A stretch of DNA of 64,000 nt from Clitoria ternatea. Its lineage: Eukaryota; Streptophyta; Magnoliopsida; Fabales; Fabaceae. The first letter of the stretch is position 1, and each line of letters begins with the position of its first letter. This document shows, piece after piece, positions 10,513 to 24,202 of this stretch. Below the pieces are notes generated by a model. That model was given only the letters and a program-made list of their open reading frames with translations. It searched no databases and was not told where the DNA came from. The position numbers were made by a program, and so were the translations under genes. The stretch is taken from positions 122,841,001-122,905,000 of the forward strand of contig CM075673.1 of the NCBI GenBank assembly GCA_037962975.1, given 5' to 3'.

Positions 10513-13340
10513 TGACGTCCTAAGTCATTTTACATGTATTTCTACCCGTTTAATTGATTTTCATAATAATTTATTTTCGTGATTAAATAATTTAATTATG
10601 TCATAATTTAAGAAAATATTTATTTTTACCAGAAGGTCCCAAAACAACAATTACATAACAATTTAAAAGTGCAAAATATCATTTAAAATGAAATTCTAAA
10701 AATTTGGAAACAGGGGACCTGACACTACGCGTCAGCCACACGCTATGCATGACACCTAGAACGTAGCCCTGACGCTACACGCTAGGTTGACCTTGACAGT
10801 AACAGCACCTGATGTTGTGATGGATTTTAGGCCAATCAGCCAACTTCTAAGCTACCCAAATGGCCCGTTTTAGGTCCGATTGCCATGAAACTACACGGAC
10901 TATATCTTTTCCCCATTCCGGAACTGTTGGCGCCGTTCGTTTACCAAAATTCCAACATACGCACAAGTTATGCGTAAAATGCAGTTTAACCCCTTTTTCT
11001 ACAAAAGGTTTGCACCAAACACCTTAAATAGGTTCCAAATGGCCCAAGACCAGTGCACACAGTTCCTAAATGCCCTCAGGGACCTATTGATATCCGTTGG
11101 GGGTTTTGAAACCTACCGGATCTCAAAATCACCTATTTAGTTCATTAAATTCATACTTACACTCTATATGCATAACTTCTAAATTAATTAGATTCATCAA
11201 TGCATCATTCAACATTCATCACACAATAATCATGCACATCATAGACCAATCATGCATTTCAACAGAACCTACCCATATCATTCATCAGTCACACACTGGT
11301 GGCTCTGTGCCACAATTCATCAAGGTATTGCGTTAAACATAAATATAACTTCATCACTCATTATCATCAACAATCATTAACATACTAACTTAATTCAACT
11401 ATTGACCAATACGTAGCATAATTAATTCATCTCGCATAATTAGCAACCTACTACACACTAAAGTAAGTTAACAATCACGTAAAGCACAATATACTAGTTC
11501 GTCCACAACATTAACAAATCACATGATAGACCTACATATTACATAATTTTGTTTATTTTATAAGTCTTTAGCATTCCTTGGCATCAATCTTCCACTTGGC
11601 ACACCTCTGGGGCACTGGCATTCTCCCTGTCATTGGTTACTAAAATGAAAAAAACCAAAGCAAGGGTAAGTGTTGGCATATCATAATTAATATAGGACAG
11701 AATGATAAAATCTAATAATGCCTGCTATTTGCATTACTAAGGGATCTTTCCTACTTTCCATATTTATACCTATATATCCACATATCTATCACCTCTTTTC
11801 ATAATTTCCCCTAAACACAGCTATATATATATATATTTGTTCTCAATTCAATCAACACCATTGGATTATCATATACATCATAAATCCTAAAACTCATCAT
11901 CAATATTTATCAATCATTAATTCTATCATGAACATATAACCATATATTCCACAACTAACTCACATGCATCTGACTCCTAGTATCCAGATACTAAAACGGA
12001 TCAACCTTCAGCTGGGGGTCCTACTTGACACCCCGTGGACCCTGCTTGGTCCATTGAGTCTTGCTTGACTCTCCACCTCAACCACTGGGTTCTACTTGAC
12101 CACTAGGTAGCTCAATTGGGCACAAAGGCCATGGGAGCCAGAAAACGAGGGGCTACACATACCATCGGTCGTCCCACACCACATAATTACATAACAACTC
12201 ATATCTTACATGGCACAATATCATCACATCTCATATACTATGAACAATGTTAGAAACTCACATGTAATCCTCACTTGGGTGGCCTACTTGCCAAGCCCAC
12301 CAACACAAGTCATGTTATACATTTTCCAAAATCATCATTTTATTAAATCATATATATTGATACCAATAATTTTCACACCACACATTACTAACATCAATCA
12401 AATTCCATAAATTATTTGATGTTACTCACTTATATAATTGAGACTTTTAATTTCCTTACTTCCTAACTCACATTTACTTAAATCAATATAGTTCTTTATC
12501 AAACAATAACTCAGTCATTCTTAAACATACATATAAAAATTATATTAATTATATTTAACCAACCTACGTCATCCATAGTTATTTCTAAATAAATTCTAAG
12601 CCTCTCAAAGTTATCATATATTCGAATCCTAATTAATTATGACCCGAACACCCCCTTACCTCTATTCCAAGCTTCAACAATTTGCTCTTAGTGTCGGTTG
12701 CGTCCACCGGTCACTTGATTCATCGCTTCTCTTCCGAATTCAACGCCCACTTCATTGATCACTTGCCCAATGCTCACTCTGGTACCTATGATCACCGAAA
12801 CATAGAACCAATTAGTACATTTTCTTCCTTACACTCCCAAACTCACCATCCAAGCTACCAAATCCATTAGATTTCAGAATCAAGGCCACCACAACACATG
12901 CAAATTCGGTTTAAGAAAGGAGAATGAGGGGAAAAAGAGAAAACTCATAACTAAAGGTTCTACGCGCCTAACCTCATTTCCCAAGGTCCAAAACCACAAA
13001 AAAAGCTCCCAACCAAGCCCCAAGCAAAATCGCCAAGGAAGAAGAAATTAGAAGAAGAAGAGCTCGCGGCTTCTGTTTTACATGTCCCTGTTTTAATCTG
13101 GTCGCGACGTTGACGCTACGTATCAACTCATTAATTTGTACCTGACGCTACGCATCCTAACCACGCTACGCGTCAAGGTCCTGATTCTATTTTCCTTAAA
13201 ACTTCATTTTAAACTCTCTTTTTCATTCAAGTATACCTTCTTTAAGCCATATATTATTTTAAAATCCATCTTCTCTTAATTCCCACTTAATTTATTATCC
13301 ATTTATCATATCTCATTTAATTTTTACTAAGGATGTTACA
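10513..13340 (-). repeat. 3' LTR of Tekay element B (2828 bp)
   Basis: On the minus strand it begins TGTAACATCC and ends GGACGTCA. It carries clusters of the motif GACGCTACGCGTC near both ends (13095-13170 and 10720-10800) and a splice-donor-like GAG|GTAAGGGGG near 12656. It matches 25630-36094 along its whole length once the copia insertion there is removed. Confidence 0.85.
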
Positions 13341-13357
13341 TCTACTCCCCCTAAAAA
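13341..13357 (-). other. Polypurine tract of Tekay element B
   Basis: The minus strand reads TTTTTAGGGGGAGTAGA immediately before the LTR start TGTAACATCC. Confidence 0.75.
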
Positions 13358-13409
13358 GAGATTTCATCCCCAAAATCAATATACCTTATCAAAAGAGATT
13401 CGAGTATAA

Positions 13410-16400
13410 TCACCTCATGTCGAATTCCAATTCCCATGTATAAGTCACTCCATTCAAATTCTGCCACTTTACTTTTACCAAGGACACTTCCTTGCTCCTC
13501 AAATAATTGGTTTGATATCCCTCAATACAAATAGGTGCCACCTCCATAGTCAAGTCTTCCTTCAACTCAATGGAATCTTTCAACACAGTCATCGAATCAC
13601 AAGGAATGCACGCTCGTAGTTGTGAAACATGAAACACATTAAGGATGTTAGTCAATGATTGGGGAAGATCCAATCAATAGGCTACATCACCAATCTGTTC
13701 CAAGATCTGATATGGTCCAATGTATCTCGGATCAAGCTTCTTACTTTTCAGTATCCGACCTACACCTTTGGTATATAAAACCCTCAGAAATACCCAATCT
13801 CTCACTTGAAACTTAAGTGGCCTATGACGATTGTCATAGTAACTCTTCTGATGATCCTGAGCAATCTTCATCTTTTCACGAATCAAGGCAACCTGGTCAT
13901 TCATTTCCTAAATCAATTCAGGTCCTAAATGAACTACATCGCCATTTTTATTCCAACATAACAGTGTACAACACCTCCTTCCATACAGAGCTTCATAAGG
14001 AGCCATTCCAATACTACTATGGTAGCTATTATTATAGGCGAATTCCACTAATGGCAAGCATCTTTCCCATGAACCACCTTGTTCCAACACACAAGCCCTA
14101 AGCATATCTTCCAATGTCTAAATAGTACATTCAGACTAGCCATCAGTTTGAGGGTGATAAGCTGAACTCAACCTCAACTCAGTACCCAATTCTTATTGTA
14201 AACTCCCCCAAAATCTAGAAGTGAAACGAGGGTTACGGTCAGAAATAATACTCGAAAGCACGCCGTGTAGTCTTACAACCTCTATAATGTATAATCTGGC
14301 TGATCTATCCAACGACCATTTCATATTCATGGCTAGAAAGTGGGCACTCTTAGTCAATCTGTTCACAATCACCTAAATAACATTACATCCAGAACGGGTT
14401 CGAGGTAACCCAGATACAAAATCCATAATGATACTTTCCTATTTCTAAATCAGAATTTAGGAGGTTGAAGCAAACCAGGAGGTCTCTGGTGTTCAACCTT
14501 ACACTTCTGACATATTACACAAGATCTCACATATTTCATTATTGCTTTCTTCATCCCTGGCCACCAGAATTCCTTCTTCAAATCATGGTACATCTTAGTA
14601 ATACTAGGGTGAATACTCAAAGAACTCTTGTGCGCTTTCGATAATACAACTTGCCTGAAATCACCTTCTGCAGGCACCACAACTCGGTCTCTAAACTGCC
14701 AAATACCATCACTGTCTCTACTTAATTCCATATCCTTGCCCCTTGCTTGGGCGTCAAGTAATTCCAACAACTCTGTATCATTTTCCTGAGCCATAACTAA
14801 AGATTCTAAAAACTCATTGGAGATCTTTAACATCCCTATCAACATCTGATTTGGGGCCCGCATAATAACCCCAATATTTATATCACGAAATTCTTCCAAT
14901 AACTCTTATTCTTTACCTATCAAGAAAGCTGCATGTAATACTTTCTTGCTTAAAGCATCAGCCATAACATTCGCTTTACCAGGATGGTACCTCAAATCAA
15001 AATCATAATCCTTCAGGTATTCCACCTATCACCTCTGCCTCATGTTTAATTCCTTCTGATCAAATAAATATTTCAAGCTTTTGTGGTCATTGAATACCAT
15101 AAAATGAGAACCATACAAATAATATCGCCATATCTTCAATGCAAATACCACAACAACAAGTTCCAAATCATAAGTGGGATAATTTTGCTCATGCGGCCTC
15201 AATTGTCTAGAAGCATAAGCAATGACCCTGTCATCCTGTATCAACATACATCCCAACCCATACTTGGAAGCATAACAATACTCCATAAATTCCCTTGTCA
15301 CATTAGGTAATACAAGTATTGGCACTGAAGTCAAACATTGCTTCAAAGTCTGGAAGCTTAATTCACACTTTTTTGTCCATACAAATGGAGTCTCCTTTCT
15401 CGTCAACTGAGTTAAAAGGAGTGCAATACGTGAAAATCCCTCAATGAAGCGACGGTAATAACCAGCCAATCCCAAGAAGCTCCTAATTTCAGTCACTGAC
15501 TTAGGCTTCTCCCAAGCCATAACCGCCTCGATCTTAGATGGATCAACAGATACACCATCACAAGAAATCACATGCCCCAAAAGTTGCACACTTGCTTACC
15601 AAAAGTCACATTTAAATAACTTGGCATACAACTTCTTCTCACGCAACACCTGCAAGACAATCTAAAGGTGTTGTTCATGCTCCTCGGTAGACTTCGAATA
15701 TACCAGAATATCATCGATGAACACCACTACAAACTGATCTAAGTAAGGTTGAAAGATTATGTTCATGTAATCCATGAAGATAGATGGAGCATTCGTCACT
15801 CCAAAAGGCATTACAACATACTCAAAATGTCCATATCGCGTCCTGAATGCCGTCTTCGGAATATCCTCTAACTTTACCCTAATCTGATGTTATCCAGATC
15901 TTAGGTCTATCTTGGAAAATACCACAGCACCTCACAACTGATCCAACAAGTCATTAATCCACGGCAAGGGATACCTATTCTTAACGTTTAATTTATTCAA
16001 TTGATGGTAATCAATACACATCCGCATACTACCGTCCTTCTTTTTCACCAACAATACCAGAGCGCCCTAAGGTGAAGCACTCGGTCGAATAAACCCCTTT
16101 TCTAATAGCTCATTCACTTGCTTCTTCACTTCAGGTAACTCCATCAAAGATATCCTATATGGTGAACGGGACACAAGTTCCGTCCCAGGAATCAAGTCAA
16201 TTACAAAATCAATCTCCCGGCCCAGAGGCAATTCCGGAATATCTTCTGGAAATACATCAGGGATATCACACACCACCGGAATATCACTAGGTTTAAGTTT
16301 ATACCACCCTTCTGAAGCAAACAAAATAACATAAGTTGCGGAAACATCACTCACCACGTTCTTAGTGTCAAGTTTGTGAGAGAAAATTATGGTCTTTTGA

Positions 16401-16700
16401 TAATAGTCCACCATGACATGGTTAGCAGACAACCAGTCAAGTCCCAGAATAACATCCAAGTTCTTCAACAGCATACATATCAAATTCACCAAGAAAGAAC
16501 GGTTTTCCACTTGCATAGGTAATTCTCTACACATAGTGGTTTCCCGAAATGTAGAACCAGTAAAAGTGGAGACACTAAGAGCATTCTCCATTAACACCAC
16601 TAGTACGCCAAGTCATCAAACACAACTTTCAAAAATAAAAGAATACGTTGCACTAGAGTCATAAATAACATTTACCAGATAGCCATGAATAAGACACTTT
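13410..16700 (-). pseudogene. Tekay-type pol: protease, RT, RNase H, integrase, chromodomain (broken)
   Basis: Minus-strand fragments in order. Protease region at 16660-16400, with a DSSA site where DSGA is usual, and VILGLDWLSANH. RT with [10 protein letters not shown] near 15700. RNase H connection with [16 protein letters not shown] (15110-15030). Integrase zinc-binding region at 14640-14500 with CVICQKCK. Integrase core at 14450-13910 with several stops. C-terminal part with NVFHVSQLRACIP and the chromodomain-like KVKWQNLNGVTYTWELE (13470-13420). At least six stops or frame changes break it, so it is dead. The chromodomain and the NVFHVSQLR block place it in the Tekay/Del chromovirus group. 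Confidence 0.85.
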
Positions 16701-17148
16701 AACCCTGCACCAGGTTATCATTTCTTGCAACCTTTAAAGCATCGAAAGCAAACACACGTCCAACTATAACATTTTAAGCACCACTGGACTGAGCATCAGA
16801 CCACCTAGGGTGTTGGCATCCACGGGCATCGCCGCCTCGGCCTCCGCATTGAAAATTACCACCACAAACCATATAAGTATTAGCCTAATTAACTTGTCCA
16901 CCCTGCTACTGCCTCTGTGGACAATCAGGCCTAAGGTGTCCCAGTTGTCCACATTGGAAGCAAACAGTTTGGTTAGCAGGACAATGTTTCGTAATATAAC
17001 CTTCCTGACCGCAATAACCGCCATGGAAAAACTAACCCATCTTCTTAAAACTGAATCCTTTTTCCTTTAATGGTTTCTTATCCCTTGATTGAGATGCTCT
17101 ATGCAATTGTACTTCCTTAGTAAGTCTAGCCTTGTTCACCAAAGTAGG
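16700..17148 (-). pseudogene. Gag C-terminal half with zinc knuckle (element B)
   Basis: The minus strand reads through a CX2CX4HX4C knuckle, CFQCGQLGHLRPDC, at about 16960-16915. A second half-knuckle with GYCGQEG lies upstream at about 17020. Several stops are present. The N-terminal half of the same gag is at 24814-25369, across the solo LTR insertion. Confidence 0.75.
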
Positions 17149-20094
17149 GTAATTGTAACGCCCTGAATTTTTAAAAATAGAAAGTTAAATTAAGAAAATA
17201 AATATTGAATAATTAAATATGGACTAATTAATATCCCAAAATGCTAGATATAATTTAAATAAGATTTTCAAAGACTATTAGTGAGTCATTTTGACCGGAT
17301 AAGTTAAAAACTGACCCGGATAAAATATGGGAGTCGGACCAAGTATCTCCGATTGAGATGCCGTTGGTCAGGGCTGTAGATAAAATTGTTGGGAATCCGA
17401 ATATGTATTTGGAATAATTTTTAGGATATGTATTGAACTTGAACGGTGAGCCTATTTGTCTAAAAACCAGAAAAGTTTTAATGAAGGCATCAACTTTAAT
17501 TCTTTTTCCCTACTCCTTTCTCACTCTCACGTTGCCTTCCTCTAAACCAAAAATATTCATTTTCTTCTTCTCCTTTTCTTTCACTTCTCCTTCTTCTTTT
17601 TCTTTCAAAAAAAATATAGCAAGTGGTTGCCCATTCTTCTTCCCCATTTTCGTTTTCTCCAAGCTTGAAGGAGGACATTGTGGCTTGAAGCTCCTACCTT
17701 TCTCCTCTTTATTTTTGTCATCCTCATCCTCCCTCTTGGCTTCCATTTTCGTTTTAGAGCAAGGTAAGCTCTCTATCACTTCTTTTGTGTTTGGAGCCTA
17801 AGGGATAGAGGGTTGTGACTTGAGAGAGTATTAAATGTTTGTGGGTGTTGAGAGGAAACACTAAATGCATAAACCCTAAGGTAGGGGGTGAAATAAATAT
17901 GGGTATTTATGAGTAATAAATGAGGCATATGACGTTAAGGTTACAAGATGATGAGTGAAGAAGTGTATTTATGATGTGGTTGAGTTTTTATAAAACCCTA
18001 ACTTATGAAATTTGGGGGAAATATGTAACAATGAAGGGGTTAACATTTATTCATGAGGGAAGTGTAATAAATGATGAGGTAGAAGCATTTAATGATGATT
18101 AGAGATGATGGTGGGAGAACATAAATAAAAACCCACTTGGAATGAGATTAAGGTAAGGTTGGCAAATGGGGTAACCTAACAAATTAGGTTGTTACCTTGA
18201 TAATAATGAATGGTGGTTTAAGGGAAGGAATTCCCGAAGCCTAAGTAAGCAAATGAATAAACTTATAATAACTTCCACATGATAAGAATCATGTGTACAT
18301 AGACATGTATATGTATATTGAAATGGCTTTTGAATGAATAATTGATGTGGTCCTATAATGATTGGTGTAGGACTTGATAACGCGGGTGAAGCGGGAACAT
18401 CAAACCAGGAAATCTACTTCTCTTGAGGTAGGAGAGAGGTGTATTTTCTAAATGCATGAGAATTGTGATGATAATGTATGCATTAATGTAATATGGCATG
18501 CTTTCTTGGATAAATGTGATATTGTGCTTATGTGATGAGAATTGTGTATGGTATTTTGAAATGAGTGTTTATATGATGAAGCCTAAATGAGATTATGGAT
18601 GGCATATTATGTGATGATGTATTGTTGATTTCACATAAGATATGATGAGTACATAAAACCTTTGGCCGGAATGTTTCTTGAATATAGGGATTGGTGTTTG
18701 TGTATGAATTGATGGATAATTGTGTGGTTGAGTATGAATGTACCCTAGATGACAGGGTGAGATAATCCTAATGAGGTTGAGGCATGCATGAGCATTGCAT
18801 GCAGGGCATGGCATGTGTAACACCCTCGGTTAGATAAGACAACCCTTCTATAGGATCATCCTATTTAACTGAGAGGTCACAAGTTTTCATAAAAAGTGAA
18901 TATTTTTTTTTTAATAAAGAGATGGCAGATCAATGGAAGCAAATAATGAATATATCACATAGTCATTCACAAACTTACAAATAATTGTACTCATAACAGA
19001 ATGGGGCACGCAGGCACCCTTAAATATTATACAGTCATCCGGTGTCTTTGTCATTAATAAATATTCAAACTATATAAATTCTATCTTTAATGATCGTTCT
19101 CAGTGGGTTCAGCATATTGCTGTTCTTCACACTCGGGTTCTTGATTTTCTAATTCCTCTGAAAAATGGTCAACAGTAAGGGTGAGTATAACCCAAGACCC
19201 TGATTGGTTAATCCGGTGCGTACATAATCCAGATAACATATAATATCACATACATCATACAATTAGCATATTCACAATTATAACAATCAAGCATGTTGTC
19301 ATGGAATGCATGAGTTGAATTTATTATGATTTATCATTGATTAAGTCTCATGATGCATGTGGGCCCAATAAATCATTTCTTCATCTCATTCTTTGGAATA
19401 TCTCCATTCCATTTCTAGAGCGATCAGGGTCCGCCCAAGCTCCCATAAGGTACAAATGAACTCATTGGTTCTCATCATTGATTTATATATTCTTGAAGCT
19501 TGGATCCCTACGATCATAGTTACACTCCGTCATTTAGTCAAAGTACACTAGAATTGCATCGTCTCACCAGGCTATCAGGCGCGACTCTGATGCCATTGGG
19601 TTTCCGTTCCAGTTGTACTCCCAAGATCCTCATGGGGATCGAACGTGAATGTCCTCCACTGTACCAAATATATGCTCTAGATTTCTTCTCCTTCAAAAAT
19701 ATTTTCATGATGTGAGATGCATTCTTTTTATCTTTTGATTCTTTGGGTATTTATGTGTTTCCAGTCTCATCACACATATTCATAAGCTCTTGAATTTCAT
19801 CAATTATTTGAACGTTGTAAGATATTCGTTATTATTTTAGAAAATATATCTATTATGTCTTGGTTAAAATTATATTTTGTATAAAGAGTAAAATAATATA
19901 TTCTTTATGTAATTACTCATAATTAAGACGTTAACAATGTCAATAACAATAACACTAACAATAATAATAACAATATTAAGATTAATGATAATAGGAATAA
20001 TAGAAATAAGAATGATAATAATAATTATAACGTCCCAATAATTTTAAAAAAAGATTAAAGAAGAGTTTCTAATTGAAAATCCAAGCGAAAAACA

Positions 20095-20760
20095 TTAAAA
20101 ACAAAGTTTTCCGAGTGGAACAAGGGTAATTCCGAGTGAAATAAGTATGATTCCGAGCGGAATCATACTGAGAAGAGCTTTCTAAATGAACTGACTAAAA
20201 ATCCGAGTGAAATTGCACTAGAAAGCTGTTTTCCGACTGAAACAGGTCTAATTCCTAGTGGAAATGATTTTTTTCCGATTAAAAACAAGTTATCTCCGAG
20301 TGGAAATGTTGATATCCAAGCTTTCTGAGTAAAATAGGTTTAATACCGAGTGCAATAAATAAGATTTCGAGTGAAATAAGCAGGATTCAAATAAAATCAA
20401 GCTGAGAGGGTCTTCTGAGTAAAACAAATCTAAATCCGAGTGAAATCAATCTGAAAGAGTTTTCTCAGTGAAGTTAAAATGCCTTCCGAGTGAAACATAA
20501 TGAAGAAACAGTTTTCTGAGTGAAATTAATATAATTCTGAGTGAAATCCGATTGAGAGAATTTTTCTGAGTGAAATTGTTTATGAATCCGAGTAAAAATA
20601 AGTTTCTGAGTGGAATAAAATAAGGTTCCGAGTGTAATTAGTATGAAAGGTGCTTTTTGAGTGAAAATAATATATTTTTCCGAGTAAAAAAGTTCTGTCC
20701 GAATGCTCAGGTCGGTTTTCACAAAATCCGAGCTTATTACTCACTAAATCCGACTTCTGT
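20095..20760 (+). repeat. Cluster of TTCCGAGTGGAA-type motifs, forward
   Basis: About 25 copies of (T)TCCGAGTG(G)AA(A) or one-base variants at roughly 20-30 bp spacing, all on the plus strand. Between motifs the sequence is AT-rich with no long repeat unit, so this is a scatter of a short site rather than a tandem array. Confidence 0.85.
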
Positions 20761-21486
20761 TTTATAACTCCACTGGAATTCACATAATACCCATGACATT
20801 TAATATTTTCACAGTCCAACATTAAACATATTCACTCATCATCAAAATTTATCATAATCATTACAAATAATCAAACGTATTCATTGAATCATGAATTATA
20901 CAACCAATTGAACATGTTCATAGTAATAAAAATGTATATGAACATACATAAAATCAAAGCATGTAGATCAACAATTCCTGAACCTGTCCTGGAAAGGTGA
21001 GGAATAAGATTCCTTAACCCTTTCCTTCACACGGTTTTCCCACAGAGCACCCAAGAATATACCCCCTTACCTTAATGGAGTTCCTAGATGCGAAGAAATG
21101 CTCCCTTCTCTGGGTTGCTTCAGATCCGCGTGAGAAAGACAAGAAAGGAGAGAGGAAGAAGCTTGCAGGAAGAGGAAATGATAACAGAGATGTGTCTGTG
21201 GCTATGTTTCGTGTGTGTATGTTCTTAGAGTCATAGCACTGGTTTGATAATAAGAAAGTGAGTGGGGAACATTGGTTGGAGGATTAGGTGGGATAATGGA
21301 GCCTTTTGACTCCTTTCACAGTCAGCTTTGCATTTGATTGAAATAAAATATATAAAGGTATTATAATGGGTGCAACTTTCCCCTGCAATTGGTTTGTTGT
21401 GCCACTCATTTTTGGATTCATGTGATTAAGTGGCCTGATCACTAACTGAAGTGGAATTAAAAGGTGTTCAGTGTTGATTTGAAGAG

Positions 21487-21640
21487 GTCGGTATTGCGTG
21501 TGAGGGCGGTATTGAGTGTGAGGGCGGTATTGAGTGTGAGGGCGGTGTTGAGTGTGAGGGCGGTGTTGAGTATGAGGGCGGTGTTGAGTATGAGGGCGGT
21601 GTTGAGTGTGAGGGCGGTATTGAGTGTGAGGGCGGTGTGT
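21487..21640 (+). repeat. 18-bp minisatellite
   Basis: About eight or nine head-to-tail units of GAGGGCGGTATTGAGTGT with A/G variants. The repeated peptide frames across it on both strands are a by-product of the repeat. Confidence 0.95.
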
Positions 21641-21834
21641 GAAGGAGTTGAGGGACATCGTCTGTGGAAGAGGACGGTGTTATGTGGAAAAATAGGTCGG
21701 CTTGGTGTGGCTGTTGTCCGGTGTGAACATCTGTGGAATGTTAATCCGGTCTGCAATGCACCAGTCATTCCTTTCTCTTACCTCAATCATTCGATGTGAT
21801 ATAGAAGACATCGGTTGGTTCCTGACATCGGATC

Positions 21835-22570
21835 GCTTAAGCGAAACCCGATTCGCCTGAGCGAATCAGCCAATCTTCGCTCGGAATTCTTCTAAAACCG
21901 TGTCTACTCTTAGTCAGTCTCACTCGGTAATTTCAAACTAAATCCGAGTCATCTCAGTCAGTCTCACTTGGAATTGGCTTATATACTTAAGACAGTAAGG
22001 TTCTCAACCACAATTAACCAATCTCCACTCGGAAGTAGTCCAGTAGAGTATATCTCACTCGGGAAAGGAGTCATACCCATAGACTCACTCGGAAATGGTT
22101 CAGCCTCCTATATTTCTCTCGGAATGGGTTCCCTCTACCATTTTCCACTCGGTTTCCTAATCATACACATACGAAACCATTCGGAATCCTTCCCAAATAA
22201 TTCCACAACACATTCCAGTCGGTAGGAAGCATCAAATCAACATAAACATAAGTATATGTGTACTTTTTCACTCGGAATACTTCAATCAGAGGAGTTTCCT
22301 TCAGAAAAGGAAGCATTTGGCAAGGTATGACTCGGAAACGAGTCATTCTAGGGTGTTTTGACTCGGAATTTCACCCAGAAGTGGTTCTCTTGAACACACT
22401 TCACTCAGAATTGCTTCTCAGGTCAGGACTCCACTCGGTGGTAGCCCTCTCAGTCATGTTTTACTCGGAAAACATGACACTGACTCAGAATTCCATCCTT
22501 CACTCGGAATTTCTAATTATTCACTCGGAATTTCTCTCTGTTACTCGGAACAGAGCCCTTTTTACTCGGT
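21835..22570 (-). repeat. Cluster of TTCCGAGTGGAA-type motifs, reverse
   Basis: About 20 copies of CACTCGGAA or close variants on the plus strand, the reverse complement of the motif in the 20095-20760 cluster. The right edge starts with palindromes TCGCTTAAGCGA and TTCGCCTGAGCGAA near 21835-21870. Confidence 0.85.
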
Positions 22571-22769
22571 TTTTGCATAATTTTACTAATGGTCCATATA
22601 AATTCCATTATTATGCACAAAAATGACATTTTTGAGATACTACAGACCATCAATAGGGTATATATTGACTTATTCTTACTTACAAACCTTCCATAATTCA
22701 AAAATTACAAGGGTAAAACTGTTTCTAAAAACAGGGATGTTACAGCATGCATATCATGATGATGTTGAT

Positions 22770-23070
22770 AAGTGGTTGCGATTACTTGATGTTGGAAATA
22801 TAAAGGGCTTGCGAGTTCCTGTGATTATTGGACTGGTGGTTGCGATCACCTGGTGTTTGAAATGAAAGGCCCTGCAGGACCATTGAGATTGAGTGCCCAT
22901 GGTTGCGATCATGAGGCGGGAGTACCCCTTGTGAGGCGGGAAACCTTTATGAAATGTTGAACGTGGTTGCGATCACGAGAAAGCACCTTGCGAGGCTGCT
23001 AGAGGGAGTACCCCTTGCGAGGCGGGAAACCCACGAATATGAATGAATGATTATGGTAGTTGCGATCACC
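22770..23070 (+). repeat. Degenerate repeats with TGGTTGCGATCAC
   Basis: At least five copies of GGTTGCGATCAC or one-base variants, mixed with GTACCCCTTG(C/T)GAGGCGGGAAAC twice. Corresponding positions in copy A2 and families B and D hold related blocks with GGTTGGCCCAGTGG. Confidence 0.7.
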
Positions 23071-24202
23071 CGTGGAAATGAAAATCGGATCCGTGCATAA
23101 GCATTTTAAACACTGGCATGTGCATTAGCCATAGAAGCATGGCATAGAGTGATACCCTGTTGAAGAGGTTATGTGAGGAGTAGGTGGAACCCTTTTCTTT
23201 GAATTACTAACTTTGATTGTGATATTGGTTGATGTGATCTTGAGAAATTTGATGGGTATATGTATTTAGATGAAATTGATAAATGAATGATTTGGTGTTG
23301 AATGAACTTCCTTTGAGGAAGGAATGTTTGTATTGCATTCCTGCATATATTGCCTTAATTGTTGGATTTTCATCATTGAGAAAGTATACTCACTCTCCAT
23401 GTGGTATATCTTTTTAGCTCTTGTGTTGTAGGGCTGTACATAGAGCTTTTGTGTGGAGGAGGAGTGTGAAGGAAGCCTATTTGGGTAAAGAATGCATTGG
23501 TCGGCAACATTTTGATTTTGTAGTTGTGTGAATGGAAGTTTGTAAGCCTTGGCCGACGTTCCTTTTGTAAAACAACAATTATATGTATATGCTTATTTTA
23601 TTTCGTGAATATTAGTATGTATTCTTTTGGGGGTCACTTGCGAAAATTGGACCCTATGTGTTTTGAGAGGCCAATTTCTAGGTAGTGACCTTAATAATGG
23701 TTGATGTTGATATGAATATGTTGATTTAGCTTACCATATTGAGGAATGAATATTAATTATAAAGTTTCTTGGTCAATTGATGACAATAGTGTGCATGATG
23801 TGTGATTGATTGATTAATTTGTGAAGATTGCATATGGAGTTCATGCATAATTGACGAACCAATAGGGTCAAAATGAGTTTTATGAGTTTTGGATAGTGTG
23901 TGGTAGTTCCAATAGCTTAAATACATGATTTGTGACTTATAGGAACTGGAGTGGGTCAATTCCATTGAGAATAGACCCCTAAGTTACTCAAAAAGGCCCA
24001 AGAATGGAATAAACGCATTTATTTGTGTAACTTTCTCATTTTTGGGAATTTTTGAGTGAGGCTGGTGGCCACACGTCACAAATAATGTGTTTTAGCCTGT
24101 GTCAAAATTTGGTGACATTCCGATATCGTTTGAATAGGTTTTGGTAGTTGTGAAGTTCATTTTTCTTATAAAATCTGCATAATTTCTGCATAAGGTAGGG
24201 TG

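Larger units (their letters stand above)
18816..22744 (-). mobile_element. Solo LTR of Tekay-like family C, nested in A1
   Basis: 3929 bp, starts TGTAACACCCTC and ends GGGATGTTACA on the plus strand, with a perfect target duplication GCATG at 18811-18815 and 22745-22749. No gag, pol, PBS or internal direct LTR repeats. Orientation is minus by the shared start TGTAACATCC and by TTAAG|GTAAGGGGG near 21065, which matches families B and D. It carries two opposed clusters of the CCGAGTG motif and an 18-bp minisatellite. Confidence 0.85.

Noticed and set aside
17433..17801. 122-codon ORF in LTR A1 as a gene
   Set aside because: Low-complexity Ser/Phe translation of a CT-rich leader-like part; not conserved as an ORF in copy A2.
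21284..21799. ORFs encoding repeated hexapeptides on both strands
   Set aside because: They are translations of the 18-bp minisatellite; open frames on both strands follow from the repeat length being a multiple of three.
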